Below, one piece after another: positions 1 to 8,587 of a stretch of DNA of 64,000 bases (position 1 is the stretch's first letter; each line of letters opens with the position of its first letter). This stretch comes from CAVVSD01 sp963750895 (lineage in GTDB: Bacteria > Actinomycetota > Thermoleophilia > Solirubrobacterales > Solirubrobacteraceae): assembly GCA_963750895.1 (NCBI GenBank), contig CAVVSD010000001.1, positions 434,001 through 498,000 on the forward strand, read 5' to 3'. The translations under genes and the position numbers were made by a program. The notes under the pieces are model-generated. The model saw nothing but the letters and a program-made list of their open reading frames with translations. It did no database searches and was not told the DNA's origin.

Positions 1-135
1 CGGATCGACCCGGCGGGCAAGGTCGCCGGCGAGCCGGTCGAGGTCGGCGAGGACCCGATCGGGATCGCGGTCGGGGACGGCGCGGTCTGGACGGCGAACT
101 TCCGGGCCGGGACCGTGACGCGGATCAGGCCCTAG
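1..135 (+). CDS. C-terminal end of a beta-propeller (YVTN/virginiamycin-B-lyase-like) protein, partial
   Basis: The reading frame is open from base 1 and ends in TAG at 133-135. The 44 visible residues contain one repeat of the type G-x-x-P-x-G-I-A-V-G-x-G-A-V-W-T-A-N, which is typical of the last blade of a six- or seven-bladed beta propeller such as the NHL/YVTN/Vgb-like proteins common in Actinobacteria. The start and any signal peptide lie outside the window, so the function cannot be set. It converges on the next gene and shares the four bases CTAG with it. Confidence 0.6.
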   Translation, partial: RIDPAGKVAGEPVEVGEDPIGIAVGDGAVWTANFRAGTVTRIRP

Positions 136-839
136 GCGAGATCGCGCACGTCGATGTCGCCCGCCGCGAGGTTCTCGCGCAGATGGTCGATCGAGCGCGT
201 CCCCGGGATCGGCAGGATCACCGGCGAGCGGCGCAGCAGCCAGGCGAGCTTCGTGGTGTTGTCGCCGTCGCCACGCAACGGGTGGTACGGCACGAACGCG
301 ATGCCTTCGCGCTCGCAGAGGTCGACGACGTCGTCGTGCTCGCGGTCCCCGATGCTGTAGCGGTTCTGCACGGCGGCGATCGGCGCGATCTCGCGGGCGC
401 GCGCGATCTGCTCGGTGCCCACCTCGGAAAGCCCGATGTGGCGGATCCACCCACGGTCGACGTACGTCTTCAGCGTGCCGACGGTCTCCTCGAGCGGCGT
501 CTCCGGGTCGACCCGGTGCAGGTAGTAGAGGCCGATCGCGTCGGTTCGCAGCGACCGCAAGCTCTGCTCGATCTGCTCCCCGAGCACCTCCGGTCGTCCC
601 TCACCCGCGCGGAAACCGCCTTTGGTCGCGACGAGGACGTCCTCGCCGACGCCCTCCAGCGCCTCGCCGATCGCGCGCTCGCTGTCGCCGCCGGTGTAGA
701 GGTGCGCCGTATCGATGTGGCGCACGCCCGCCGCGACGGCCTCGCGCACGAACGTCACGTGCTCGCTCGCGGTGGTGAGGCGATTGGTGCCCAGGCCGAT
801 GCGGGGGACATCGACGCCGGCGAGTCGGTAGGTGGTCAC
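132..839 (-). CDS. Aldo/keto reductase, short form
   Basis: A 235-residue NADPH-dependent carbonyl reductase of the AKR (TIM-barrel) superfamily. The catalytic tetrad is visible: Asp43 and Tyr48 in DTAHLYTGG, Lys73 in ATKGG and His108 in YYLHRVD. The C-terminal nucleotide-binding part includes the family's IPGT motif (PVILPIPGTRSIDHLREN). At 235 residues it is shorter than the usual 280-330, lacking most of the late loops, but the ends look natural. Substrate is unknown. The stop overlaps that of the preceding convergent gene by 4 nt. Confidence 0.9.
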   Translation of the reverse strand: MTTYRLAGVDVPRIGLGTNRLTTASEHVTFVREAVAAGVRHIDTAHLYTGGDSERAIGEALEGVGEDVLVATKGGFRAGEGRPEVLGEQIEQSLRSLRTDAIGLYYLHRVDPETPLEETVGTLKTYVDRGWIRHIGLSEVGTEQIARAREIAPIAAVQNRYSIGDREHDDVVDLCEREGIAFVPYHPLRGDGDNTTKLAWLLRRSPVILPIPGTRSIDHLRENLAAGDIDVRDLA

Positions 840-876
840 GTGTCGGAGGCTAGGACCGGCTCGCCGGTCCTGCGAG

Positions 877-1188
877 TCACCCCTCCGTCACCACGGCGTG
901 CGTCTCGAAGACGCGGGCTTGCATGTTGGCGGCACTGCCCTCGCGCTCGATGAGCGGCCCGACGCGCGCCATCCAGGCGTCCATGCTCTGCTGATCGCGC
1001 CACACATCGATGGCCACGGCGCTGCCGTCCTCACCGACCGAGTAGCTGTGGGCGAGCATGCCGTCGTTCCAGTGCGCGCGCCGAGTCATCGGCTCGCCGC
1101 CATTCAGCTCGCGCGTGAGGCGGTCGTAGCTCTCCTTGGGGTCTATGCCCTCGGTTGGCGAGAACTCGACGATGGCCGTGATGGGCAT
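877..1188 (-). CDS. Small conserved protein, possible dimeric alpha/beta-barrel (ABM-like) fold
   Basis: A 103-residue protein. ATG at 1188 is chosen because a clear GGAGGG ribosome site lies just upstream; the frame is open further upstream, but that part looks like non-coding sequence. The length and the ending of the type V-F-E-T-H-A-V-V suggest a small ferredoxin-like dimeric alpha/beta-barrel protein, as in antibiotic-biosynthesis monooxygenase relatives. No catalytic residue can be named. It lies back to back with a broken paralogue at 1334-1648 (both have GGE, L-A-H and a Q-S/E-x-M-D motif), so this is probably an old divergent duplication. Confidence 0.7.
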   Translation of the reverse strand: MPITAIVEFSPTEGIDPKESYDRLTRELNGGEPMTRRAHWNDGMLAHSYSVGEDGSAVAIDVWRDQQSMDAWMARVGPLIEREGSAANMQARVFETHAVVTEG

Positions 1189-1333
1189 GTGCCCTCCCTC
1201 TCGGTAGGGCGCCTCCCGCCCAACCCTACACCGGGGAGAGCCGCCCCCGGCGAGCTGACGCATCGAACCGCTTGCTTTCCCAACCGCCCCATCGAGAGGA
1301 TCGGACGGACGGCACACCCTCAAGGAGGTCCTC

Positions 1334-1648
1334 ATGGCCATTGCCGCGATCTTCGACTACGGGACGCCACCCGACGATGCGGCGCTGCGTGACGGCATAC
1401 GACCGCGTCAATCGCGAGCTTGGGGGCGGCGAAGCGCCCAGGACGGCTGCAGAGATGGCCGACGGCCTGCTCGCGCATTTCGTCGGCTACACCCAGGACG
1501 GTCGCGGGATGATCGTGAACGTCTTCGAGTCGCAGGAGGCGATGGACCGCTGATGGAGCGCCTGACGCAGATCACGCAGGGGATGGAGGGACCGCCACCA
1601 CCGGAGCCGAGCGTCGAGATGCTCACGCTGCACAACGTTCTCACGTAG
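1334..1648 (+). pseudogene. Frameshifted paralogue of the 877-1188 gene
   Basis: It starts with ATG behind a perfect AAGGAGG at 1322-1328 and begins M-A-I-A-A-I-F-D-Y. After LRD (near 1390) the homologous sequence (AYDRVNRELGGGEAP) continues in the +1 frame to MDR at about 1552. It then returns to the first frame (LMERLTQITQGME) and ends at 1648. One inserted base near 1390 and one lost base near 1552 would explain this. The restored protein is about 104 residues and matches the divergent neighbour along its length. Either a young pseudogene or two consensus errors. Confidence 0.65.
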
Positions 1649-1733
1649 ACCGCTCCGCTCCGGGTCGTTGACTTCGCGGGCGCCGAGGCAGAGGATCCTC
1701 TCGGAGGCGCCGTCCTCAACGACGGGAGGACCC

Positions 1734-2741
1734 ATGCGGTCCAGACGAGCGTTGACGGTGCTGTTGTCCCTCGCGGCCGCGGTCGCCGCCGTCCCCTCCA
1801 CTGCGAGTGCCGGGGGGTCCGAGGGCTCCCCGGTCGTCAGCGAGCTGGCCTCATTCGCTGCGCCAGGCTGCACGAGCGGCTGCGGCTCGGGCAGCGCGAT
1901 CGGCCCCGACGGCGCGCTGTACGTCACCGACGGCCCGGCAGGCCGCGTCCTGCGCGTCGATCCGGACACGGGCGCGATGACGACCTTCGCCCACGGTCTG
2001 CCGCCCGCGATCCCCGCGGTGGGCATCGGCGGAGCCATGGACGTCGCCTTCGTCGACGGGACCGCGTACGTGCTCGTCACGCTCGTCGGGCCCTCGTTCG
2101 GGCAGCCGGACGTGGTCGACGGCATCTACCGGATCGGGAAGGACGGCACACCGACAGCGATCGCGGACATCGGAGCGTGGTCGATCGCCCATCCGCCCGC
2201 GACGGACTTCTTCGTCGACAGCGGGGTCCAGTACGCCCTGGAGGTGCTCGGCGGCGATTTCGTCGTCACCGACGGGCATCTCAACCGCGTCCTGCGCGTC
2301 ACCCGTGGCGGCGACATCAGCGAGCTGAAGGCGTTCGGCAACATCGTCCCGACGGGGCTCGAGGTCCGTGACGACACGATCTACATGGGGGAGGCCGGCC
2401 CGATCCCGCACCTCCCGGAGAACGGCAAGGTCGTGAAGTTCACGCCGACGTCGGCCGCGACGGACGTGGCCGCCGGGGCGAGTCTGATCGTCGACGTCGA
2501 GTTCGGACCGTGTGACCGGTTGTACGCCCTCTCGCAGGGCATCTGGGATCTGCCGGTCACCCCGGAGAACGAGGGCGCGCCGGCGTCCCCGAACACCGGA
2601 CGTCTCGTGCGGGTCCAGGACGACGGCAGCTTCGGTCCCGTCGTCGACGGCCTGGACCGGCCGACCTCCCTGGAGTTCGTCGGCAGGACCGCCTTCGTCG
2701 TCACACTCACGGGAAAGGTGATGAAGATCGAGAAGGCATGA
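1734..2741 (+). CDS. Secreted ScyD/ScyE-type beta-propeller protein
   Basis: A 335-residue exported protein. ATG 1734 follows GGGAGGA, and the first 26 residues form a signal peptide ending in STASA. The mature part has propeller-like repeats of the form S-x-I-G-P-D-G-A-L-Y-V-T-D-G-x-x-G-x-V-L-R-V, seen again at FVVTDGHLNRVLRV, as in the ScyD/ScyE family proteins of Actinobacteria, which resemble SMP-30/NHL propellers. In cyanobacteria the names refer to scytonemin genes, but that role is not implied here. Translationally coupled by ATGA (2738) to a peptidase-like gene. Confidence 0.85.
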   Translation: MRSRRALTVLLSLAAAVAAVPSTASAGGSEGSPVVSELASFAAPGCTSGCGSGSAIGPDGALYVTDGPAGRVLRVDPDTGAMTTFAHGLPPAIPAVGIGGAMDVAFVDGTAYVLVTLVGPSFGQPDVVDGIYRIGKDGTPTAIADIGAWSIAHPPATDFFVDSGVQYALEVLGGDFVVTDGHLNRVLRVTRGGDISELKAFGNIVPTGLEVRDDTIYMGEAGPIPHLPENGKVVKFTPTSAATDVAAGASLIVDVEFGPCDRLYALSQGIWDLPVTPENEGAPASPNTGRLVRVQDDGSFGPVVDGLDRPTSLEFVGRTAFVVTLTGKVMKIEKA

Positions 2742-3499
2742 GCGTCACAGCGATACGCCAACCGGACTGGCTGTTCGTCCCACCGCTCGAGCTCCCGCTC
2801 GCGCTGCGGCTCGAGAACGGCCAGTTCGGTGCGCCGCGTCCCCGGGGACCGGCGCTCCAGATCCACGAGGCGGTCGATCTCGCAGCCTCCGCCGGCGACC
2901 CGGTGTTCGCCGCCTACGCCGGGCGCATCGCGGAGGTCGAGACCAACCCCGCCGCGACGCGCGGGAACGTCACGATCGACCATCACCCGCGCGGCCTCGG
3001 GTTCGTGTCGAAGTACCTCCACATCACGGACATCGCGGTCTCACCGGGCGAGTTCGTCCAGAAGGGCGCGCCGTTCGCGCGGGTCTCGGCCGACCCGCCG
3101 GAGCCGCATCTGCACTTCGAGCTGTGGCTGACGATCGACCCGCCGACGGCGTCCGGGCCCGCCTGGCCCAACGACAACGACCTCATGCCGATCGACCCGA
3201 CGCGCGCGCTCTACGCGTGGGAGGTCAGGACGCAGCCGGACGCCGAGCCCGGCGGGGCGCTGACGCCGCAGTCGATCGCGACGCTGCACCTCCACGGCGT
3301 CCCGTTCTTCGCGGCGACGTTCCCCACGCACACGCCGACCGTGCTGCACGTCCCGATGTACGAGCCCATGACGGCCGACGAGCAGCTGACGATCGACCTG
3401 CTGCGGCACGCCTACGCCGAGAACGTCGCAGTCACCCCGACCGTGCGCACCTCGGCCTTCTGGGGCGTCAACGTCGCGACCGGCGCGCGGCTCTCCTAG
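2738..3499 (+). CDS. M23 family (lysostaphin-type) metallopeptidase homologue
   Basis: A 253-residue protein whose central domain carries the zinc-site pattern of M23 peptidases: His43 and Asp47 in IHEAVDL, His95 in KYLHI and His124/His126 in HLHFE. Family members cleave peptidoglycan cross-bridges or act as regulators. No signal peptide is visible, which is unusual for a wall hydrolase. The last 80 residues are not recognised. It overlaps the preceding secreted propeller gene by 4 nt, so the two are co-translated, and its TAG stop is shared with the converging gene. Confidence 0.85.
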   Translation: MSVTAIRQPDWLFVPPLELPLALRLENGQFGAPRPRGPALQIHEAVDLAASAGDPVFAAYAGRIAEVETNPAATRGNVTIDHHPRGLGFVSKYLHITDIAVSPGEFVQKGAPFARVSADPPEPHLHFELWLTIDPPTASGPAWPNDNDLMPIDPTRALYAWEVRTQPDAEPGGALTPQSIATLHLHGVPFFAATFPTHTPTVLHVPMYEPMTADEQLTIDLLRHAYAENVAVTPTVRTSAFWGVNVATGARLS

Positions 3500-3822
3500 A
3501 GACCCAGCCGCTTGCGCCAGCGACCGACGAAGCTCTCCGTGCCCGCCACGGGGGCCGCTGCCGGCGAGTCGGGCTCGGGCAGCGCACGGACGGCCGCGGC
3601 GTCGATCGTCAGCGTGACGCGTTGGTCGGTGATCCGCCCGACCTCGGGGGCGTCGACGAAGCGACGGCCGTCAGATGTGGACACCACGATGCCGTCGAAG
3701 ATGTGCTCGCGCGCGTTGTCGAGCACCTCGTGGACCGTCCCCACCTGGCTGCCGTCCTTGTCGACGACAGGCGTCCCGCGGCGCAGGACGTCGTAGGCGA
3801 TGGCAACGCCGTCGTCGGTCAT
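3496..3822 (-). CDS. PRC-barrel-like protein
   Basis: A 108-residue protein starting at ATG 3822. Residues 10-70 fit a PRC-barrel: a V-V-D-K-D-G-S-Q-V-G-T-V strand pair, then I-F-D-G-I-V-V and a final R-F-V-D-A-P-E-V-G turn. PRC-barrels occur in RimM and in stress or photosynthetic reaction-centre proteins. A basic tail (GRWRKRLGL) ends the protein. The stop shares CTAG with the converging peptidase gene. Exact role unknown. Confidence 0.75.
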   Translation of the reverse strand: MTDDGVAIAYDVLRRGTPVVDKDGSQVGTVHEVLDNAREHIFDGIVVSTSDGRRFVDAPEVGRITDQRVTLTIDAAAVRALPEPDSPAAAPVAGTESFVGRWRKRLGL

Positions 3823-3857
3823 GCGCACAGTGTGACGAGCGCGCCCGACGCTGTGGA

Positions 3858-4625
3858 TCACGAGGAGAAGTGCGTGACCGGCCGCTCCTGCTCGACGCCG
3901 TCGAGGAACACGTCGACCTTCTCGTCGTAGAACGCGACGAGACCCGCGATCGGCAGCAGCGGCGCGGTGGGGAAGTCGTAGGTCCAGGCGAGATCGGGGT
4001 AGAGGGCCTCGCCGGTCTGCACGGACCAGTAGCCGGTCGTGCGGCCCTTGTACGGGCAGGCGGTCTCCGTGTCGGACTCGCGCAGGTGCGAGAAGTCGAC
4101 CGCCATGCGCTCCACGTACCAGCGCGTCGGCAGCCCGGTCTCGAACACGGCGACCGGCGCGGAGGACTCCGCGAGGACCAGGCCGTCGAGCTCGACGCGC
4201 ACGGTCCGGCCGGAGCGCACCGCGTCCACGCGCGCGTACGGGTTGCGGGGGTGGACGAAGATCCGCTCGTCCTCCTCGTACCACGCGTCCAGCGCGGCGA
4301 AGTCGAAGCGGATCGTGTCGACGATGCCCGGGATCGTGGACTCCACGTAGCGCCGGCCCGCGCCGGGGCGCTCGACGTCGCCGACGCGCAGGCCCACCCG
4401 CGCGACGCGCCCGCGGCTGAGGTTGCTGACGTGCTCCTCGTCCACCAGCGCGTCCGGGTCCACGTCGTCGGCCGGGATGAGGAACTGCGGATAGGGCGGC
4501 CACTCCCAGAGGTAGAGCGCGTCGGTGGTGTCGAGGACGACGCGGCCGCCGAGCTCGGCGCGGACGCGGCGCGCCACCGGCTCGACGTGGTCGACCGGCA
4601 CGATCGCCTGGGGATAGCCGCTCAT
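3858..4625 (-). CDS. DUF427 domain protein, two tandem domains
   Basis: A 255-residue protein from ATG 4625, preceded by AGAGGAA. Two copies of the small beta-rich DUF427 fold can be seen, at about 25-125 and 140-240. Each has the pattern strand-V-V-L-D/A-x-S-x-x-A-L/V, then W-Y/W-x-P, then T-x-C-P-Y-K-G/P-x-Y-W-S (clear at TACPYKGRTTGYWS in the second). The family is common and poorly understood; no catalytic activity can be given. It lies head to head with a methyltransferase gene (51 bp between starts). Confidence 0.85.
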   Translation of the reverse strand: MSGYPQAIVPVDHVEPVARRVRAELGGRVVLDTTDALYLWEWPPYPQFLIPADDVDPDALVDEEHVSNLSRGRVARVGLRVGDVERPGAGRRYVESTIPGIVDTIRFDFAALDAWYEEDERIFVHPRNPYARVDAVRSGRTVRVELDGLVLAESSAPVAVFETGLPTRWYVERMAVDFSHLRESDTETACPYKGRTTGYWSVQTGEALYPDLAWTYDFPTAPLLPIAGLVAFYDEKVDVFLDGVEQERPVTHFSS

Positions 4626-4676
4626 CTCGTTCCTCTCGCTTGACGCGCTGTGTGCGTTCAGGCGAGTCTCCCGCGC

Positions 4677-5474
4677 ATGGCCACCCCGCGCGGGGCAGCG
4701 ACGTTCCGTGCCACCGCCGACGCGTACGACCGCCACATCGGCCGCTACGGCCCCGACCTGGCGCGGGCGCTGTGCGACGCCGCCGGCGTCGCGGAGGGAC
4801 AGCGCGCGGTGGACGTCGGGTGCGGCCCCGGTGCGCTGGCGTCCGAGCTCGTGCGGCGGCTCGGCATCGACGCGGTCGCCGCGGTCGATCCGTCGCCGTC
4901 CTTCGTCGTGGGGTGCCGGGCACGGCTCCCGGGCCTGCGCGTCGAGGAGGCGGCTGCCGAGCGGCTGCCGTTCCCGGACGCCTCGTTCGACCGCGCGCTG
5001 GCCCAGCTCGTCGTGAACTTCATGACCGACCCGCCGGCGGGCGTGGGGGAGATGGTGCGCGTCACCCGCCCTGGCGGGGTCGTCGGCGCCGCGGTGTGGG
5101 ACTACGGGGGCGCGATGACGCTGCTGCGGGCGTTCTGGGACGCGGCGGTCGCGCTCGACCCCGCGGCAGCGGCGCTCGACGAGGGGCGCTCGATGCCGTT
5201 CTGCACCCAGGAGGACCTCGCGGGGCTGTGGTCGGGCGCCGGTCTGGCCGACGTGCACGTCGCCGCCGTCGAGGCGGCGGCGCACTACGACGGGTTCGAC
5301 GACCTCTGGCGCGCGCTGGAGGCGGGCGTCGCGCCCTCGGGCGCCTACGTGCTGGGCCTGGACGTCGACGGCCGCGCGGCACTCGCGGACGAGCTGCAGC
5401 GCCGGCTCGGCGTCGGGTCGCGGCCGTTCCGCCTCACCGCTCGTGCCTGGGTGGCGACGGGCGTCAGGACGTAG
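4677..5474 (+). CDS. Class I SAM-dependent methyltransferase
   Basis: A 265-residue enzyme from ATG 4677. Motif I is VDVGCGPG at about residues 46-53, the acidic residue ending strand beta-2 is in AAVDPSP, and motif IV is FPDASFDRALAQLVVNF. A later V-T-R-P-G-G-V-V segment matches motif VI of UbiE/Methyltransf_11 enzymes. The methyl acceptor cannot be inferred. No strong ribosome site is seen at this ATG; the alternative GTG at 4650 would add nine residues. Confidence 0.88.
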   Translation: MATPRGAATFRATADAYDRHIGRYGPDLARALCDAAGVAEGQRAVDVGCGPGALASELVRRLGIDAVAAVDPSPSFVVGCRARLPGLRVEEAAAERLPFPDASFDRALAQLVVNFMTDPPAGVGEMVRVTRPGGVVGAAVWDYGGAMTLLRAFWDAAVALDPAAAALDEGRSMPFCTQEDLAGLWSGAGLADVHVAAVEAAAHYDGFDDLWRALEAGVAPSGAYVLGLDVDGRAALADELQRRLGVGSRPFRLTARAWVATGVRT

Positions 5475-5551
5475 GCGAGTCGCGCCCCCGAGTCGCGAGG
5501 TGGGACTAGGATCGCGGGTGGGGGCGCCCGCACAGATCCGGAGGTGTTCGT

Positions 5552-6961
5552 ATGGCTGAGCCAACGATCGATCCGACGTTCTACCGAACAGCTGCGGACG
5601 CGGCGGCTGCTCCTGAGGAGCAGCTCGCCTACGTCGTTGCCTTCGACCGCGCCGCGCGCAAGCACGACGCGATGACCGTGGTCGACGTCGATCCCTCGTC
5701 CGACAGCTACGGGCGTGTGGTCGGATGGACCGACGTCCCGTCGAAGGGCGACGAACTGCACCACTTCGGCTGGAACGCGTGCAGCAGCGCGCTCAAGCAC
5801 GAGGGCCACGACATGGACGGGCTTGCCCGCCGGTACCTGCTGGTCCCTGGCCTGCGCTCCTCGAACGTCTACGTCTTCGACACGCAGCCCGACCCGCGCA
5901 ACCCCACGCTCGTCAAGACGATCGACGCGGCCGAGCTGTCCGCGAAGGCAGGCCACTCCCGTCCGCACACGCTGCATTGCGGTCCCGACGGGGTCTTCCT
6001 CACCTGTCTGGGCGGCGGCGAGGGTGACGACGACGGCCCTGGCGGCATCGCGTTGCTCGATCACGGCACGTTCGACGTGGTGCGCGCCTGGGAGACGAAC
6101 CGCGGGCCGCAGCACTTCCACTACGACGCCTGGTGGCATCTCAACCAGAACGTGCTCATCTCCAGCGAGTGGGGGAGCCCGTCGATGATCGAGGACGGCA
6201 TCGTGCCGGAGCTCCTGCTGGGCCAGAAGTACGGCCATGCCATCCACTTCTGGAACCTGGCGACCGGCGAGCACGAGCAGCGCGTCGACCTGGGCGCCCA
6301 GCACCAGATGGCGCTCGAGGTGCGTCCCTCCCACGACCCCGACGCGACGTGGGGGTTCGTCGGTGTCGTGATCTCGACCGAGGACCTCTCCGGCTCGGTG
6401 TGGCGCTGGTCCCGCGACGGAGACGAGTGGAAGGCCGAGAAGGTCATCACGATCCCGGCCGAGCCCGCCGACCCGGATCGGCTCCCGCCCGCATTGCAGC
6501 CGTTCTCGGCGGTACCGCCGATCATCACCGACATCGACCTGTCCGTCGACGACGCGTTCCTGTACGTCTCCTGCTGGGGGACGGGCGAGATGAAGCAGTT
6601 CGACGTGTCGGATTCCGCGAACCCGAAGCAGGTCGGCTCCGTGAAGCTCGGCGGGATCGTCGATCGCACGCCGCACCCGGCTCGGCCCGACATGCCGCTC
6701 GCCGGCGGTCCGCAGATGGTCGAGGTCAGCCGTGACGGCAAGCGCGTCTACTTCACCAACTCGCTCTACGGGGCGTGGGACGACCAGTTCTTCCCCGACG
6801 GCGTCGGCGCCTGGATGGCCAAGCTCGACGTCGACCCCGGCGGCGGGCTGAGCATCGACGAGCGCTTCTTCCCGCACGGCGACGACTTCGGCGGCCTGCG
6901 CGCGCACCAGATCCGGCTGCAAGGGGGTGACGCCTCGTCTGACTCCTACTGCTTCAGCTGA
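5552..6961 (+). CDS. Selenium-binding protein SBP56 / methanethiol oxidase family
   Basis: A 469-residue protein, the full family length. It has a typical N-terminus (FYRTAADAAAAPEEQLAYV) and the conserved HHFGWNACSS block at about 72-81; the Cys here corresponds to the residue linked to selenium or copper chemistry in the family. Conserved His-rich blades follow: RPHTLHCGPDG, HFHYDAWWHL and HQIRLQGGD. Bacterial and human homologues oxidise methanethiol to formaldehyde, hydrogen sulfide and hydrogen peroxide. A clean GGAGGTG lies 8 nt upstream of ATG 5552. Single-gene unit by spacing. Confidence 0.93.
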   Translation: MAEPTIDPTFYRTAADAAAAPEEQLAYVVAFDRAARKHDAMTVVDVDPSSDSYGRVVGWTDVPSKGDELHHFGWNACSSALKHEGHDMDGLARRYLLVPGLRSSNVYVFDTQPDPRNPTLVKTIDAAELSAKAGHSRPHTLHCGPDGVFLTCLGGGEGDDDGPGGIALLDHGTFDVVRAWETNRGPQHFHYDAWWHLNQNVLISSEWGSPSMIEDGIVPELLLGQKYGHAIHFWNLATGEHEQRVDLGAQHQMALEVRPSHDPDATWGFVGVVISTEDLSGSVWRWSRDGDEWKAEKVITIPAEPADPDRLPPALQPFSAVPPIITDIDLSVDDAFLYVSCWGTGEMKQFDVSDSANPKQVGSVKLGGIVDRTPHPARPDMPLAGGPQMVEVSRDGKRVYFTNSLYGAWDDQFFPDGVGAWMAKLDVDPGGGLSIDERFFPHGDDFGGLRAHQIRLQGGDASSDSYCFS

Positions 6962-7008
6962 CCGCCCCAGGCCGTGAACCGCCGGCCGCATCGGCCATCA
7001 TGCTCGGC

Positions 7009-7344
7009 ATGGCCTACGACGAGGACCTCGCGAACCGCATCCGGGAGCTGATCGCCGACGAGCCCGACCTGACCGAGAAGAAGATGTTCGGGGGCCTGGC
7101 GTTCCTCATCGGCGGGCACATGTCGGTGGCGGTGAGCGGCCAGGGCGGCCTGCTCGTGCGGTGCGACCACGACGAGACCGAAGCGCTCCTCGCCAAGCCG
7201 CACACGGCCACGATGGTCATGGGCGGGCGTGAGACGCGCGGCTGGCTGCGGGTACACGCCGAAGGCGTGAAGACGAAACGCCAGCTCGAGCGGTGGGTGA
7301 CACGCGGCGTCGCGTTCGCGCGCTCGCTGCCTCCCAAGCGATGA
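7009..7344 (+). CDS. TfoX/Sxy N-terminal domain protein
   Basis: A protein of 111 residues covering the TfoX N-terminal domain. Conserved features are a helix ending in R-I-R-E-L-I, the K-K-M-F-G-G-L-A-F-L block and G-G-L-L-V-R-C, typical of stand-alone TfoX-N proteins of unknown role in Actinobacteria (TfoX/Sxy controls competence in Gammaproteobacteria). The MAYDEDL start at 7009 fits the family; an in-frame ATG at 7000 adds three residues. It overlaps the next gene by ATGA. Confidence 0.85.
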   Translation: MAYDEDLANRIRELIADEPDLTEKKMFGGLAFLIGGHMSVAVSGQGGLLVRCDHDETEALLAKPHTATMVMGGRETRGWLRVHAEGVKTKRQLERWVTRGVAFARSLPPKR

Positions 7345-8474
7345 GCGCGGGCGACGCGGTCACGAGCCGCGACTCCCTCGAGCACTTCGAGCGCGAGCGC
7401 GAGGCGGCCTACCGCGACATGCCGCCGGTGAACGTCCTCGTCGCCGGTCCCACCGGCGTCGGCAAGAGCACGCTCGTCAACGCGATCCTGCGCACGCCCG
7501 TCGCGAAGACCGGCAAGGGCCGGCCCGTCACCGAGGACATCCAGGCCTGGAGCGTCCCCGGCGTCCCGATCACCGTCTACGACACGCCCGGTCTCGAGCT
7601 CGACGAGCGGTCCGGCAAGGCGGCCAAGCGCGTCGCCCGCTTCGTCAAGGACCAGCTCTCCAAGCCGCCGGCCGACCACCTGCACGTGTTCTGGTACTGC
7701 GTGCACGCGCAGAGCAACCGGTTCCAGGACGCGGAGGCCGACTTCATCGAGGAGGTCTCCCGGCTGCTCCCGTCGATCGTCGTCCTCACGCAGGTCCTCG
7801 GGCCCGAGGACGCCGACGCCGCCGAGTTCGCGACCGTGGTCCGCGGCCTGCTCGACGAGCACCGCGCGAACGTCACGGCGTCCTCGCCGATCTCCACGCT
7901 GGCCCTCACGCGCCGGGTCGGCGCGCACGAGTTCCCGCCGTTCGGGCTGCGTGAGCTCGTCGACGAGACGTACCGCCTCCTCCCCGAGGCGGTGAAGCGC
8001 GCGTTCTCCAACGCGCAGGGGATAGACCTCGACCTCAAGCGCCGTGAGGGCCACAAGGTCGTCGTCCAGCACACGACGATGGCGGCCGGCATCGGAGCGG
8101 TGCCGATCCCGATCCCCGACGCCGGGCCGCTGCTGGCGATCCAGGGGACGATGCTCGCCCGCATCACCGCGGCGATGGGCGTGGAGTTCGACGAGTCGAC
8201 CCGGGCGTTCCTCATCCGGGGCGTCCTGGGGAGCGGCACGATCGTGCAGATCGGGCGGCAGGCGTCGTCGATGCTCCTCAAGCTCGTGCCCGGGGTCGGG
8301 CCGGCGATCAACGCGACGGTCGCCGGCGCGATCACCGCGGCGCTGGGCGAGGCCTACGTCACGCTCTGCGTCGAGTACCTCCGACGGCAGCGCGCGGGCC
8401 GCGCGATGCCGTCGGCGGAGATGCTCGACGTGCTGACGTCGGAGTTCAAGCGCCGCTACAAGCGCAAGGACTGA
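7341..8474 (+). CDS. GTPase of the Era/DUF697-like type with membrane-associating C-terminus
   Basis: A 377-residue protein translated from the ATGA overlap at 7341. The G1 loop is GPTGVGKST at 36-44, a G2-like TEDI follows, and G3 is DTPG at about 78-81. The G4 position reads VLTQVLG, so the usual N/T-K-x-D specificity motif is not conserved. The C-terminal 170 residues contain Gly/Ala-rich hydrophobic segments (AAGIGAVPIPIPDAGPLLAI, VPGVGPAINATVAGAI) as in the DUF697/YcjF-like domains of bacterial membrane GTPases. Function unknown. Confidence 0.82.
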   Translation: MSAGDAVTSRDSLEHFEREREAAYRDMPPVNVLVAGPTGVGKSTLVNAILRTPVAKTGKGRPVTEDIQAWSVPGVPITVYDTPGLELDERSGKAAKRVARFVKDQLSKPPADHLHVFWYCVHAQSNRFQDAEADFIEEVSRLLPSIVVLTQVLGPEDADAAEFATVVRGLLDEHRANVTASSPISTLALTRRVGAHEFPPFGLRELVDETYRLLPEAVKRAFSNAQGIDLDLKRREGHKVVVQHTTMAAGIGAVPIPIPDAGPLLAIQGTMLARITAAMGVEFDESTRAFLIRGVLGSGTIVQIGRQASSMLLKLVPGVGPAINATVAGAITAALGEAYVTLCVEYLRRQRAGRAMPSAEMLDVLTSEFKRRYKRKD

Positions 8475-8587
8475 CCGGCGCCGCAGTCCGGCGGGGCCCG
8501 CGCGGCCTGGCGGCGGCGTCCCACCCACCCCGGTCCGCCCTCGATGAGCAGTCGAGCCTGCCCGCAGCGCCTCGAGCCTCGATGCCG

